Notes: generated by a model not told the origin, from the sequence alone. 64,000 bases of DNA from BS750m-G69 sp964441235 (GCA_964441235.1 CAYTUQ010000004.1:62001-126000); one strand, 5' to 3'. Counted from the stretch's first letter, positions 1 to 9,374 are shown. A program made the numbers and translations.

Positions 1-2
1 TA

Positions 3-455
3 CATGAGGGTACTTTTAAGATGGATGTTGTCAACAATTTCTACTTGAATTTCGATACAACTTTTGCTCTTTCATATCAGAGACGCGATACTGTGCTTGA
101 TACATCTTACCAGGTAGTAATATGGAATGAAGAACTCTTTTCCTTTGACACAATATTTGTTTATTCCTCTCGAATAAATGAAGTTAAGAACGATTCTCTC
201 TTCAGGGGTTTGATAAATACTGAAATAAATCCCCGTGTTACTACAGATATGTATTATAGAAAATATTATTTAGATAGTTCAATTGCTTATAGTCCTCTTA
301 ATAACGAGCAATACGAAGTTATTCTTGATGAAGATAACATTAGAATTCAGGATCCGTTAGAAGGTGAATATAGAGAACCACGTTTTTTGGTTTTTGCATT
401 CAAAGATACTTCCTGTGGGTATATTGTGAATGGTGAGAAGAGTTGGAGTGATTAA
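3..455 (+). CDS. 3' end of an unrecognised protein (partial)
   Basis: The frame is open to the left edge of the window (codons for H-E-G-T-F-K precede the first Met at 21), so this is the C-terminal part of a longer gene whose start lies outside. The visible part is acidic and rich in Tyr, Asp and Asn, with no cysteine motif or membrane segment, in a style like the exported proteins of this organism. I do not recognise a family. It ends 29 bases before the PilM-like gene and runs in the same direction, so it may belong to that transcription unit. Confidence 0.6.
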   Translation, partial: HEGTFKMDVVNNFYLNFDTTFALSYQRRDTVLDTSYQVVIWNEELFSFDTIFVYSSRINEVKNDSLFRGLINTEINPRVTTDMYYRKYYLDSSIAYSPLNNEQYEVILDEDNIRIQDPLEGEYREPRFLVFAFKDTSCGYIVNGEKSWSD

Positions 456-484
456 CAGAACTTTATTAATAGAGAGAAACCAAA

Positions 485-1435
485 ATGATATGCGCTAGTA
501 TCTCTGAGAACTTTATTTGTTTTGGACAGATAGTAAAAGAAGAAGAATCATTTTCTATTGAAGTCGTTGGAAAGAAGTCTTTACCGTTTTTATTTGAACC
601 TTCGAAGATAAATAATCCTCAAATTCATAAAAAGTTGGAAAAGGTTTTCTTAGAAGTAAGGGCTGACATTCCGGTTCCTGATAGAGATTTAGCAATATCC
701 GTTCCCTCGATATGGGCGGATATTGTTTTAAATAAGACTGATGCGGGGCTTTCAGATAGTGATATTAAAGAAGTATTGGATTGGAATACTAAAAAGCGAT
801 TAGGCAATGTAGCTGAAAATAAATTTATTCAGCATTATCCTTTGAATTTGGATTCAGATAGTAATATAAGTACTTATTTAACGGTATCTTATTTTAAGGA
901 GTTGGGTAAAGTTCTTGTAAAAGCTGCTCGACCAGCAGGTTTAAGTATCAATACTCTGGATATAAATATTTTCAGTGTTGCCAATGCAATTGAGAAATTA
1001 AGTTCTGTGGGCAATTATAAAAAGTGGGGTGTTTGGCTTATTGGCGAAGAAAAACAAACTCTTCTGTTAGTTGATTCTGGTGAGTTCTTTCAATATTTAG
1101 AATTTGAGTTTACAGATGATTCAAAATTTTCGATAATCAGCAGCTCATCTCCTGATAGTTTAGGAGAGAAAGTTATATCTGAGTTAAATGCAATGAAGAC
1201 ATTATCAAATGATCAAGTAGATTCTCTTGATCATTTATTTTTCTATACTCATGATGTAGATTCGGAATTTTTTAATATGTTGTTAACCTATGAAGTTAAG
1301 AATATGAGTACAGTTGACCCTTTTTCAGTTTATAAGCCATTGAAGTTATATAAAGATGATGGAGAAGGTGTTGGAGCGATGTGTCAGTTTCTTGAGATAA
1401 TGGGGTTAATACTTCGTGTAATGCCTGGGAGTTAA
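485..1435 (+). CDS. PilM/GspL-like actin-fold protein
   Basis: A 316-residue protein without signal peptide or membrane helix. It has the layout of the PilM/GspL-type ASKHA fold (the cytoplasmic platform protein of type IV pilus or type II secretion machines): an N-terminal strand set, a 'VSYFK' segment around residue 142 where PilM proteins have 'VA.(K/R)', and a second strand set with 'GVWLIGEEKQTLLLVDSG' around 187-204. The next gene, two bases downstream, starts like PilN and has one membrane helix, which supports the pair. No PilB, PilC or PilQ is visible in the window, so the machine it serves is unknown. The fold assignment rests on weak similarity and on context. Confidence 0.5.
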   Translation: MICASISENFICFGQIVKEEESFSIEVVGKKSLPFLFEPSKINNPQIHKKLEKVFLEVRADIPVPDRDLAISVPSIWADIVLNKTDAGLSDSDIKEVLDWNTKKRLGNVAENKFIQHYPLNLDSDSNISTYLTVSYFKELGKVLVKAARPAGLSINTLDINIFSVANAIEKLSSVGNYKKWGVWLIGEEKQTLLLVDSGEFFQYLEFEFTDDSKFSIISSSSPDSLGEKVISELNAMKTLSNDQVDSLDHLFFYTHDVDSEFFNMLLTYEVKNMSTVDPFSVYKPLKLYKDDGEGVGAMCQFLEIMGLILRVMPGS

Positions 1436-1437
1436 TT

Positions 1438-2598
1438 ATGATTAAACTTAATCTCGCAATTGTTCCTGGAGTACAAGGTAAGGAAAGTGCCAGGGCTCCC
1501 ATCTTTGATTATCAGGTTGGAGTTGAGGAAAAACTACCAACAGCTGAAGAGGGAGTGACAGAAGCAATACCTAAACCAAAACAAAAAATTGATGCAGATT
1601 TATTTAAATTAGCTGAGCAGAATTTAGGTTTAATAGAACAGGCTGAAAAGGAAGAATTTATCCCTAAGCGTAAACATAAGCCTCCGAAGAAGGAAAAAGA
1701 GGAAGGTCCCCCAATTAAAATAAAAAGAAGAATACCTTTATTACGCCTTTTTTATTTATTATTAGCTATTATAGTGATAGGAGGTGGTTTTTGGGTTTAT
1801 AAAAGTAAATTCTATAAGAAGGTTGGTATTAAAATTCCAGGAAAATCAGAAGTAAAGAAAGTAACTGAAAAGGTACAAGAGAAAGTGACTGAACAATTAC
1901 CAGATGTGGTAGATAAAGCAAAAGATATTAGCCAGTCTGTTGTAACTTCTTCTCAAGAAGCAATAAAGCAGGTTGCTATTGCTAATGAAATTAGTGATCA
2001 AAATATCACTCAAATATTAAATGGGAAAAATGTTCTGAATGTAAGCTTGAAATTGCTTCAGTCTTTTCCTCAAAATGCCAGATTACAATATTTAAGAGTT
2101 AAAAGTAATAAAGTAAGTTTTATACTTTATTTGCCAACCCGAAATGAGGGATTAACTTTAAAAAATAGTTTAATCAACAATTCTCAATTTTTATCTCCAG
2201 ATGTGTTTTATATAGAACGTGATGAGTCAAATTTAAATGCCCCTTATCAAATCATGGCTATTTTTAAATATCGAGATTCGATTTTGAGCAGTAATAGTAG
2301 CTTTAAATTCAAGATAGATAATGAACTAGCACAAATTATAGGGACTTACGGACAGAACAGTAATGTTTCTCTAACTCCCCTTAAAGTATTCAAAGGACAA
2401 AATTATTTACCAAGAAAAGCACAATTTTCAGGGAAAGGTTCAGCTGGGGATTGCATAAGCTTCCTTAAAAAAATTAAGGATATGAATATGAATATAGGAA
2501 TTGAGAGTGTTTATATTTATGATAATTCAAATCGAAAGTTGGAAAGCACAATACTTGCTTTTACTATAGATACAAATATATTCCCTCGTAAGCCTTAG
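1438..2598 (+). CDS. PilN/PilO-like single-pass membrane protein
   Basis: This 386-residue protein starts 'MIKLNLAIVPG', close to the N-terminal motif of PilN ('INLLP'). A charged Lys/Glu/Pro-rich cytoplasmic stretch (about residues 40-97) follows, then one membrane helix (about 100-120, 'LLRLFYLLLAIIVIGGGFW'), a predicted helical stalk with alternating Val/Lys, and an extracytoplasmic C-terminal domain (about 190-386). That is the usual topology of PilN/PilO and GspL/GspM partners. The gene directly follows the PilM-like gene. It is longer than typical PilN because of the extra charged N-terminal insert. Assignment is from topology, the N-terminal motif and neighbourhood; sequence similarity elsewhere is low. 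Confidence 0.5.
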   Translation: MIKLNLAIVPGVQGKESARAPIFDYQVGVEEKLPTAEEGVTEAIPKPKQKIDADLFKLAEQNLGLIEQAEKEEFIPKRKHKPPKKEKEEGPPIKIKRRIPLLRLFYLLLAIIVIGGGFWVYKSKFYKKVGIKIPGKSEVKKVTEKVQEKVTEQLPDVVDKAKDISQSVVTSSQEAIKQVAIANEISDQNITQILNGKNVLNVSLKLLQSFPQNARLQYLRVKSNKVSFILYLPTRNEGLTLKNSLINNSQFLSPDVFYIERDESNLNAPYQIMAIFKYRDSILSSNSSFKFKIDNELAQIIGTYGQNSNVSLTPLKVFKGQNYLPRKAQFSGKGSAGDCISFLKKIKDMNMNIGIESVYIYDNSNRKLESTILAFTIDTNIFPRKP

Positions 2599-2599
2599 A

Positions 2600-3124
2600 A
2601 TGGTGCGTATAATTGCCGGCTCTTTAAAAGGGCGTCTTATAAAATCAGGAAGAAATATTTCTCTTCGTCCAACAAAAGATAGAGTAAAGGAAACTCTATT
2701 TGCGAAGTTGGGTGATATTAAAAATAAAAGAGTTATTGATATTTTTGCAGGAACCGGGAATCTTGGTTTTGAGGCATTATCAAGGGGAGCAGAGCACTGT
2801 ATTTTTGTGGATAGTAACAAAATCAATACTGAAATAATTAAATCGAATGCTCTTTCAGTAAAGGTTTTTGATAAAGTAGATATTAGATGTAGTGATGCAA
2901 TCCGATTTTTTAGAAATGAAATAAATGTAGATATAGTATTAGCAGATCCTCCTTATAAATACAGTAATTTCGATAAACTTTTCAGAGAATTTGAGAGGTT
3001 GCGCGAGGGTACGATAATAGTACTTGAAGCCAGTAAGAATTTTATTCCTACTGCGAGTTTCCAGGATAAGTATATTTCTTATAAGGTGATGGGAGAAACA
3101 AGTTTAAACTTTTTTAGAGTGTAA
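2600..3124 (+). CDS. rsmD: 16S rRNA (guanine966-N2)-methyltransferase RsmD
   Basis: RsmD transfers a methyl group from S-adenosylmethionine to N2 of G966 of 16S rRNA. The 174-residue length is normal. Visible family motifs are 'RIIAGSLKGR' at the start, 'LRPTKDRVKETLF' near residue 22, the SAM-binding 'IDIFAGTGNLGFEALSRGA' around 46-64, and the catalytic 'DPPY' near 117. The gene starts one base after the PilN-like stop, and coaD follows it immediately. The rsmD-coaD pairing is a very common arrangement in bacteria, which adds confidence. Confidence 0.95.
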   Translation: MVRIIAGSLKGRLIKSGRNISLRPTKDRVKETLFAKLGDIKNKRVIDIFAGTGNLGFEALSRGAEHCIFVDSNKINTEIIKSNALSVKVFDKVDIRCSDAIRFFRNEINVDIVLADPPYKYSNFDKLFREFERLREGTIIVLEASKNFIPTASFQDKYISYKVMGETSLNFFRV

Positions 3125-3610
3125 ATGAAAATAGCTGTTTATCCAGGAACATTTGACCCAATCACAAATGGTCACTTAGATATTTTGATGAGAGCATCTT
3201 CAATTTTCGATATTGTTTATGTCGCAGTAGCTATAAATCTTCGTAAAGAGCCACTTTTCTCAACAGAAGAAAGAATAAAACTCATAGAGGAGAGTATAAA
3301 AGATTTTAATAATGTTAAGATTGAGAAATTTAATGGATTGATAGTTGACTTTGCTCAAAAGGTTGGTGCTACGGTTGTTATTCGTGGATTAAGAGCCATC
3401 TCGGATTTTGATTATGAATTTCAGATGGCATTAACAAACAGACAATTGAATGAAAATATTGACACAGTTTTTTTAATGCCTCATAAAGATTATACATATT
3501 TAAGTTCAAGTACTGTACGTGAGATTGCGAAGTTCAATGGCGATGTGAGCGCTTTTGTACCTGACGGTGTAAGAAAAGCAATGGCTAAAAAATTCAGGAG
3601 AAAAAAATGA
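3125..3610 (+). CDS. coaD: Phosphopantetheine adenylyltransferase CoaD
   Basis: CoaD makes dephospho-CoA from 4'-phosphopantetheine and ATP, the penultimate step of coenzyme A synthesis in the cytosol. The 161-residue protein has the nucleotidyltransferase motif 'PGTFDPITNGHLDIL' at the N terminus (the T/HxGH site) and the C-terminal 'YLSSSTVREIAKFNGDVSAF' signature. It abuts rsmD with no spacer and overlaps pta by four bases (ATGA), so the three genes are very likely co-translated. That couples CoA synthesis with acetyl-CoA/acetyl-phosphate metabolism. Confidence 0.97.
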   Translation: MKIAVYPGTFDPITNGHLDILMRASSIFDIVYVAVAINLRKEPLFSTEERIKLIEESIKDFNNVKIEKFNGLIVDFAQKVGATVVIRGLRAISDFDYEFQMALTNRQLNENIDTVFLMPHKDYTYLSSSTVREIAKFNGDVSAFVPDGVRKAMAKKFRRKK

Positions 3611-4584
3611 AGCTATTAGATGATATCCGGGAACAGGCTAAAATACGGAATAAAAGTATAGTGTTGCCGGAAGCTCATGATGACCGGATTATTAAAGCTG
3701 CAAGTATTTTACAGAGGGAGGGAATCGCCAGACCCTTACTTATTGGCAAGAGGGAGAAGATTGAAAAGAAAGCTGCTGATTTGAACGTTTCTCTTGATGG
3801 TGTGAAGATTATTGATCCTGAAGGATATGAACATTTTTCTGAGTTTGCTGAGTCGTATTATGAGAAGAGGAAAAAGAAAGGTGTAACTCTTCAGGATGCA
3901 GAAAAAATCATGGTCAATCCTACATTTTTTGGGGCAATGGTTTTAGAAAAAGGGCTGGCTGATGGATGCTTATCCGGTGCTGATACAAGTACTGGTAATG
4001 TGCTGCGTGCCGCTTTGCATATTATAGGAACTGCGCCCGATATTAAAACAGTTTCAAGTGATATTTTATTAATTACCCCGGATGAAAAAAATGTATGGAG
4101 TTTTGCCGATTGTGCAGTAATGCCTGATCCGAACTCCGAGCAATTAGCAGATATAGCAATAGCCACTGCTGAAACACATAGAAAGGTTGTAAAAGAAGAA
4201 CCTATAGTTGCAATGCTCTCTTTTTCTACAAAAGGAAGCGCTAAACATCCTCTTGTTGATAAAGTTATAGAAGCAACAAAAATAGTAAGACAAAAAAGAC
4301 CTGATCTTAAAATTGATGGCGAACTTCAGCTTGATGCAGCAATTGTTGAAAAAGTCGGAGAAAAAAAAGCGCCGGGAAGCCCGGTTGCCGGTAAAGCAAA
4401 TGTTTTGATTTTCCCCGGTTTGGAGTCTGGAAATATTGGGTACAAATTAACACAGAGAATTGGCGGATGTGAAGCGATTGGTCCTATTATACAGGGACTC
4501 AATAAACCGATGAATGACCTTTCAAGAGGTTGTAGCGTTGAAGATATTGTTAATGTTTCTGCTATTCTATGCAATCTTGCTTAA
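3607..4584 (+). CDS. pta: Phosphate acetyltransferase
   Basis: Catalyses reversible transfer of acetyl between CoA and phosphate (acetyl-CoA to acetyl phosphate), part of acetate fermentation or assimilation. At 325 residues it is the short single-domain form, without the N-terminal DRTGG/P-loop region of long enterobacterial Pta. Family features include 'VLPEAHDDRIIKAA' at the N terminus, 'KGLADGCLSGADTSTGNVLRAA' near 114-136, 'MLSFSTKGSA' near 203-212, and 'LIFPGLESGNIGYKLTQRI' near 270-288. No ackA is seen next to it. It overlaps coaD by four bases. Confidence 0.93.
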   Translation: MKLLDDIREQAKIRNKSIVLPEAHDDRIIKAASILQREGIARPLLIGKREKIEKKAADLNVSLDGVKIIDPEGYEHFSEFAESYYEKRKKKGVTLQDAEKIMVNPTFFGAMVLEKGLADGCLSGADTSTGNVLRAALHIIGTAPDIKTVSSDILLITPDEKNVWSFADCAVMPDPNSEQLADIAIATAETHRKVVKEEPIVAMLSFSTKGSAKHPLVDKVIEATKIVRQKRPDLKIDGELQLDAAIVEKVGEKKAPGSPVAGKANVLIFPGLESGNIGYKLTQRIGGCEAIGPIIQGLNKPMNDLSRGCSVEDIVNVSAILCNLA

Positions 4585-4596
4585 TGGGATTGAATT

Positions 4597-4905
4597 ATGC
4601 CGATTTATGAATATGTATGTAAAAATTGTGGGTATGAGTTCGAGAATTTTCAAAGTATCTCCTCTGAACCTATAAAAGTATGTCCGAAATGTGGGCATGA
4701 AAGTGTCCAGCGAAAACTGAGCGGAGGAGTTGGATTAATTTTTAAAGGTTCTGGTTTTTATTGTACGGATTATACTAAAAATAGTAGTAGTGCCGGTTCA
4801 GAGAGCGAAAGTGAAAAAAAGAAAGTGGAACCAGTAGAAGATAAACAGAAGGCAAAATCAATAGCAGGTAAGTCAACTGCCGAAAAAGAAGAGAGAAAAT
4901 ATTAG
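4597..4905 (+). CDS. FmdB-type zinc-ribbon protein
   Basis: A 102-residue protein with the typical start 'MPIYEYVCKNCGYEFE' and a two-knuckle zinc ribbon: CKNC near residues 8-11 and CPKCG near 33-37. Then comes the 'GFYCTDY' box found in this putative regulatory protein family (FmdB/DUF1992-like, often called CxxC_CXXC_SSSS). The tail after about residue 62 is charged and low in complexity (Ser, Glu, Lys), as usual. The function of the family is not established. The gene closes the housekeeping run, 12 bases after pta. Confidence 0.85.
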   Translation: MPIYEYVCKNCGYEFENFQSISSEPIKVCPKCGHESVQRKLSGGVGLIFKGSGFYCTDYTKNSSSAGSESESEKKKVEPVEDKQKAKSIAGKSTAEKEERKY

Positions 4906-5275
4906 ATAAAATAGATTTAGGAGATGTCCGGGTTTCTTCCAAAAGGATGGTTTACTTAAAAAAATCTGAATATTTTACGTTATTGCTTTAAATCAAAATA
5001 TTTTATTGCAATAGACAGAAACATAAATTAATTTGTAATAAAGAATTTCTCTTCTGGCAAGGGAAAGGTGGGAAATGGATTTTATTTAGTGTCAATGATT
5101 GAAGATGATCGCTAATATAAATTGGATATTTTCTGATATCTCGAGACAAAATCTGGTATTTTACAACGGGTTATTGATTTTTATCTAATATTGTGTCGTT
5201 ACATATTCGAAGCTGTAGTACGATTTTTCCGATATAGATTTTCTTCATCGAGAAGTGCAATTACAGTGTGTTGAA
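4906..5275 (+). other. AT-rich intergenic region without a gene
   Basis: About 370 bases between the housekeeping run and the exported-protein locus. I see no convincing reading frame, RNA or strong hairpin. It probably carries the terminator of the first unit and the promoter of the next, but no box stands out clearly. Confidence 0.4.
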
Positions 5276-5650
5276 ATGAATTTTTTTCGCAATTTAATTT
5301 TTATTCTAATAGCATTTACACCAGTTTTTATGTTCTCGCAAACTGGGGAAGTGCAAGATTCTAAAAACATAGCGGTTATGAATCTTACTCCTCGAAATGT
5401 ATCGGAGGTTGAAGCGAGTGTTGTTTCTGATAGAATTAGAATAGCATTAAAGCAAACGGGCAAATTCACAGTTATTGAGCGAGAATTAATGAGTAAATTA
5501 CTGGAAGAACAGCAGCTTCGACAGGCTGGATGCATTTAGTCTGAGTGTATGGCTGAAGTTGGCGAACTGCTTTCAGTCAGGCAAATTGTCGGCGGCAGTA
5601 TTTCAAAGATTGGTAATTTGTATGTTATCGGAGCAAAGGTTTTTGATTAA
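5276..5650 (+). pseudogene. CsgG/LpoB-like exported protein, broken by an in-frame TAG
   Basis: A signal peptide ('MNFFRNLIFILIAFTPVFMFSQ') leads into a CsgG/LpoB-like domain: 'IAVMNLTPRNVSEVEASVVSDR', then 'FTVIERELMSKLLEEQQ' and 'QAGC'. In relatives this is followed without a break by '(D/S)EC..E.G.LL.V..IV.GSI.K.G..Y....'. Here the same text continues in the same frame ('SECMAEVGELLSVRQIVGGSISKIG') but after a TAG stop at 5537-5539, and it ends early at TAA 5648-5650. The Met at 5276 fits the signal peptide better than an upstream ATG at 5255. So the gene is present but has a nonsense codon and a lost C-terminal part. Confidence 0.75.
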
Positions 5651-5653
5651 ATA

Positions 5654-6880
5654 ATGAATCGTTTATTACTCTTTGGATTATTATCAACACTATTTTTATT
5701 TTCGGGAACGGAAGCAGAAGTTCATCCGAAATATGAATTTAATACCCTAAGAAATGAGCAGCAGTTTAAAAAAATATTACCTGATTTAAAAGAAAGTAAT
5801 TCTCTTGACACTTTGATCAAAAGAAATAATGACTTGATATTACTGAAGTTCTTCAAGGCAACAATAAAGAGTAAGAATGTTATTGTTATTTTAGAAATTA
5901 AAAATAGTAATGTTATTTCGCACATAGGTCTTTATCTCTTTAGCAGAAATAAACCGTTAATAGATTATGATATAGCACACTTTTTAGAGCGAATGTTACT
6001 GGATTATTTATCAGAAGACCATGAGATAGCCTTTTCAAAATCCAGAACTGAAAACATTTCTATTATTTTAAACGGATTACAATACGGATGCCTTGGATTT
6101 ACGGAGTTGAATTCTATTCTAGATATATTATATGACAATGAATCATTTATTTTAAAAAAGAAAAATCTTCTTTACTCAGCAACCTGGAGAAATAAATATG
6201 GAGATCAACTTGATATTGTGTTTCCGGCAAGATTTGACCTGATATCAGGGAAAGACAAAACAGAATTAGATGAATTGCTAATAGCGCAGATTACATCATT
6301 TGAGCCCAAGAAAAATTCAAAAAAACCATTTAACTATCCGGTAACAGACTCAGGAAAAATTGAACTATTGAAGGATTCGATTTACGTGCTAAGGGGAAAC
6401 GAGTTTTTTAAGGGACTAAACTCCAACCGGTATCTGACTAAAAAACGGCAAAGACTCACATTACTACATGATCCCAATTATTTAGAGGAAAGCATTTCAA
6501 ATTTGTTCCTGGAACCCGATTACTCCAGAAGTCCAATTACCGTAAATATAACTTTTATGTCGCAAAGTGGGGAAAAAGAGCCGGCTCAATTGCCACTTAA
6601 AAACCTGATAAAATATTTTCTATTTGATTATGATATTTACATAGGTTTCGAAAACAGTTTTTCTGACACAATAAAAACAATTGCCATCTTTGTAAGTAAG
6701 AAATTTACCCACCTGCATCTAATGCGCACTGATATTCCAACAGAAAGCGTATTCAGTTCTGAACCTTCAACAGTTAATGCCAAATTAAATACAAATATCC
6801 GGTTTGACAACGTGAAGGAAATCTTTGCTAAATACATCAGAAGAAACACAAAGAAAGTTCATATCAAGATTGAGAATTAG
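5654..6880 (+). CDS. Exported protein of unknown function
   Basis: A 408-residue protein with a clear signal peptide (residues 1-21, 'LLLFGLLSTLFLFSGTEAE'). The remainder alternates predicted strands with Asn/Lys/Asp-rich loops and has no transmembrane helix, cysteine motif or enzyme signature that I recognise. It begins three bases after the end of the broken CsgG-like gene and is followed by two more exported proteins in the same direction, so it is probably a periplasmic or outer-membrane-associated partner of that locus. No family could be named. Confidence 0.7.
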   Translation: MNRLLLFGLLSTLFLFSGTEAEVHPKYEFNTLRNEQQFKKILPDLKESNSLDTLIKRNNDLILLKFFKATIKSKNVIVILEIKNSNVISHIGLYLFSRNKPLIDYDIAHFLERMLLDYLSEDHEIAFSKSRTENISIILNGLQYGCLGFTELNSILDILYDNESFILKKKNLLYSATWRNKYGDQLDIVFPARFDLISGKDKTELDELLIAQITSFEPKKNSKKPFNYPVTDSGKIELLKDSIYVLRGNEFFKGLNSNRYLTKKRQRLTLLHDPNYLEESISNLFLEPDYSRSPITVNITFMSQSGEKEPAQLPLKNLIKYFLFDYDIYIGFENSFSDTIKTIAIFVSKKFTHLHLMRTDIPTESVFSSEPSTVNAKLNTNIRFDNVKEIFAKYIRRNTKKVHIKIEN

Positions 6881-6948
6881 AGCATTAAAATTTGGAAATT
6901 AGATGATAATTTATTAATATAAAAAAAATGTATAGCAGTAGGTGAAAA

Positions 6949-8415
6949 ATGAAAAAGATGCGAGGAAATTTCTATTATTTATATCTTGGAATCAGCTTCT
7001 GTCTCTTTTGTGGAATAGTGACTTCTTCTGTTTTATATGCACAAACAGAAAGGGAAATCCAACTCTCCGGCAAATATTACTGGGGAACTGCTAATGGAGA
7101 GGATGAAAAAAGTACGAAAGAGGCGGGTCTAAAGGATTTAATTTTTAATATTCAGGCAAACATTAGCCTGAGTCAACTTGATATAGAAGAAGAAAAAGAT
7201 GGCAGGGTTAGTTCCTACTTCAGTTCAATAATAAAAAGTTCATCGAGATTATCACTTAGGGGAGTTCAGTACCTTGTTTCTCGGAGCAAGGACAAGTATA
7301 AAGTCATTGCATACATCTCTAAAGATGATTTTCAGAAGGCTTTTGAAAATATATCAGCAAATATCGGAGATATGGTAAAGTTGACAGAGCAAAACGAAAT
7401 AAAAAACGGAATAGTTAAAACTTTTCACAATTACTATATCGCATATCTAAAAACCTTTTATCACCCGGATCCCATATTTTATAAAAGTATAACGATGGGT
7501 AAAGAATTTCAGAGCATTCGTCCATTTCTGGAAGAAAAAGTAACATCATTCTTGAATGGAATTACCATCGTTTCAGAAAGCGCCACGTATGATCCTTCAA
7601 TTGAGATGATAACTATTCCCTTTTTGGTATGCTACGAGGATCAATTAGTTGATGGAATTACCCTCCAGCTTGATCTCCCGGATCAATCCGAACGGCGTGT
7701 AAATAATGGTTCAACGGAGCTCTTTCTATATTTCCAGCCTTCTAATATAAAGAGAAAAATTCCCGTGCTCCTGGGAGTATATATAGACGAAAAGAAGGGT
7801 TCTCAGGATTTATTGGATATCCATAGAACCTCAAAAATAATATGTAGAAAAGAGGCAAGTATAGATTTTTCCAGTATTATCCAGTTATCCTTCAAAATTG
7901 AGAAGAAGGAATCCGGTATGCTCTCATTTCAACCGGTCATTAAAAATTTAAGCATATCAAACATTGAGTGGGACTTTGGAGATGGATCAACTTCAACAGA
8001 GTACAACCCACTCCACAAATACAAGGACTCCAGGAGACATAAAGTTACTTTAATACTAAATCATTCCGAAAGTCTTAAAATAACTCGGGATATTTTACCA
8101 GATGGCACTGTTTTTATAAAAACTCCTCAATTAACTTTCGTTCAGGAATTATCTCAGTTAAAAGACTTTAAGGAACTAAGACAACTTCTTAAATATTATA
8201 AAAGCAAAGGGAAATTAATGTATGGTAAAAAAGAGGCATTTCTATATCCAGAGAAGTGCCTTATTTTTATTGTTGATCCAAATACTGAAAATATTGTTGC
8301 TGTTTTGGATCACGGTAAGGAAGAAAGAGTGAATTTACTAAACGATGAAATTGTTTATAATTTAAGAGATAATTATCAGGGCCAGGTGCCAATTTATGTT
8401 GAGGTTTACCGATGA
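6949..8415 (+). CDS. Exported LPP20-like protein with a PKD domain
   Basis: 488 residues. A signal peptide spans about 1-31 (through 'SSVLYAQ'). An LPP20-like segment follows, with 'REIQLSGKYYWGTANGED' and 'STKEAGLKDLI', the pattern of tandem LPP20/FlgT-type domains that begin with a residue-rich 'yy(G)..' helix; it runs to about residue 130. A PKD domain is clear near 335-385 ('EWDFGDGSTSTEYNPLHKY'). The C terminus is unassigned. It sits between two other exported proteins and overlaps the next gene by four bases (ATGA), indicating co-translation. The role is unknown; PKD suggests extracellular or periplasmic protein-protein contact. Confidence 0.7.
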   Translation: MKKMRGNFYYLYLGISFCLFCGIVTSSVLYAQTEREIQLSGKYYWGTANGEDEKSTKEAGLKDLIFNIQANISLSQLDIEEEKDGRVSSYFSSIIKSSSRLSLRGVQYLVSRSKDKYKVIAYISKDDFQKAFENISANIGDMVKLTEQNEIKNGIVKTFHNYYIAYLKTFYHPDPIFYKSITMGKEFQSIRPFLEEKVTSFLNGITIVSESATYDPSIEMITIPFLVCYEDQLVDGITLQLDLPDQSERRVNNGSTELFLYFQPSNIKRKIPVLLGVYIDEKKGSQDLLDIHRTSKIICRKEASIDFSSIIQLSFKIEKKESGMLSFQPVIKNLSISNIEWDFGDGSTSTEYNPLHKYKDSRRHKVTLILNHSESLKITRDILPDGTVFIKTPQLTFVQELSQLKDFKELRQLLKYYKSKGKLMYGKKEAFLYPEKCLIFIVDPNTENIVAVLDHGKEERVNLLNDEIVYNLRDNYQGQVPIYVEVYR

Positions 8416-9374
8416 AAACTAAGATCATTATTTCACTCTTATTTCTTAATATATTTAGTTATGCCCAACACCGTACTATTGTGTTATTATCTCCATTCGG
8501 GAATAGTAGTTTACAAAGGACAATTGAATATAATGCATCAAAATTACTTACAACTTTCAATGTTTCTTTTGTTAAGAATAAAGAACTTTCACTCGATACG
8601 ACCTATACAACAGAGGCGGGACGGTCGTCAATGAAATCTCTGTGGGAAACAAAACCTTTTTTCTGTGATGAGTTAGAAGTCATCAACAACCTGGTTCGAT
8701 GTGTTGATGGCAATTATGAAATACGAAATATACCTTTGACTTTAAAGTTCGAAAGAGATTCAACTTTGCAGGAAGAAGGTGTATTAATATTTACACCCTC
8801 GGGAAAAATCTGTGATTTATATTTCGGATTAGAAAGCCACAGGTACCGGAATCTGATATCCGAAGGAAATACGATTGTAGAATTTAGAAGGAGGCAAGTT
8901 ATTCTAGATTTCGTAGAAAACTTCCGAACTGCATATAACCGGAAGGATTTGATTTATATTAATAATGTATTCAGTGATAATGCTCTAATAATTGTAGGGC
9001 GAGTAATTGAAATAGGGGTAGACACCAGGGATTATTTAGATAATAATCTGGGTAAAAAACGGGTAGAACTAGTTCGATACAATAAAAAAGAATATATCGA
9101 TCATCTGAAAGCAGTATTTCAAATAAATGAGTTTATTAAAGTAGGATTCGATAATATAGATATTTTCCAGCATCCTAAGTATAAGCGGATTTACGGATTA
9201 ACTCTACTTCAGAACTGGACATCATCCAGCTATTCCGACCAGGGCTATTTGTTCCTGATGATTGATTTTAAAGATGAGGAGAGACCCATAGTTCATGTTC
9301 GAACATGGCAACCTGAAGCATACACCCCTGAAGAGGAAATAATTGGATTGGGAGATTTTGAAATAATAGAATAA
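8412..9374 (+). CDS. Exported protein with an NTF2/SnoaL-like C-terminal domain
   Basis: 320 residues with a short signal peptide ('IIISLLFLNIFSYAQ'). The C-terminal half (about 155-320) has the pattern of NTF2-like proteins known from Bacteroidota: 'ILDFVENFRTAYNRKDLIYINNVFSDNALIIVGRVIE', then 'Y..HL..VF..N..I.V.F..I.I..HP', then 'YGLTLLQNWTSSSYSDQGYLFLMIDF'. Its exact role in those species is unknown. It overlaps the LPP20/PKD gene by four bases, so the two products are probably made together. Confidence 0.75.
   Translation: MKTKIIISLLFLNIFSYAQHRTIVLLSPFGNSSLQRTIEYNASKLLTTFNVSFVKNKELSLDTTYTTEAGRSSMKSLWETKPFFCDELEVINNLVRCVDGNYEIRNIPLTLKFERDSTLQEEGVLIFTPSGKICDLYFGLESHRYRNLISEGNTIVEFRRRQVILDFVENFRTAYNRKDLIYINNVFSDNALIIVGRVIEIGVDTRDYLDNNLGKKRVELVRYNKKEYIDHLKAVFQINEFIKVGFDNIDIFQHPKYKRIYGLTLLQNWTSSSYSDQGYLFLMIDFKDEERPIVHVRTWQPEAYTPEEEIIGLGDFEIIE

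Noticed and set aside
5537..5539. TAG read-through or recoded stop
   Set aside because: A single case, with TAG used as a normal stop elsewhere in the window (for instance at 4903 and 6878) and a second truncation downstream; pseudogene is simpler.
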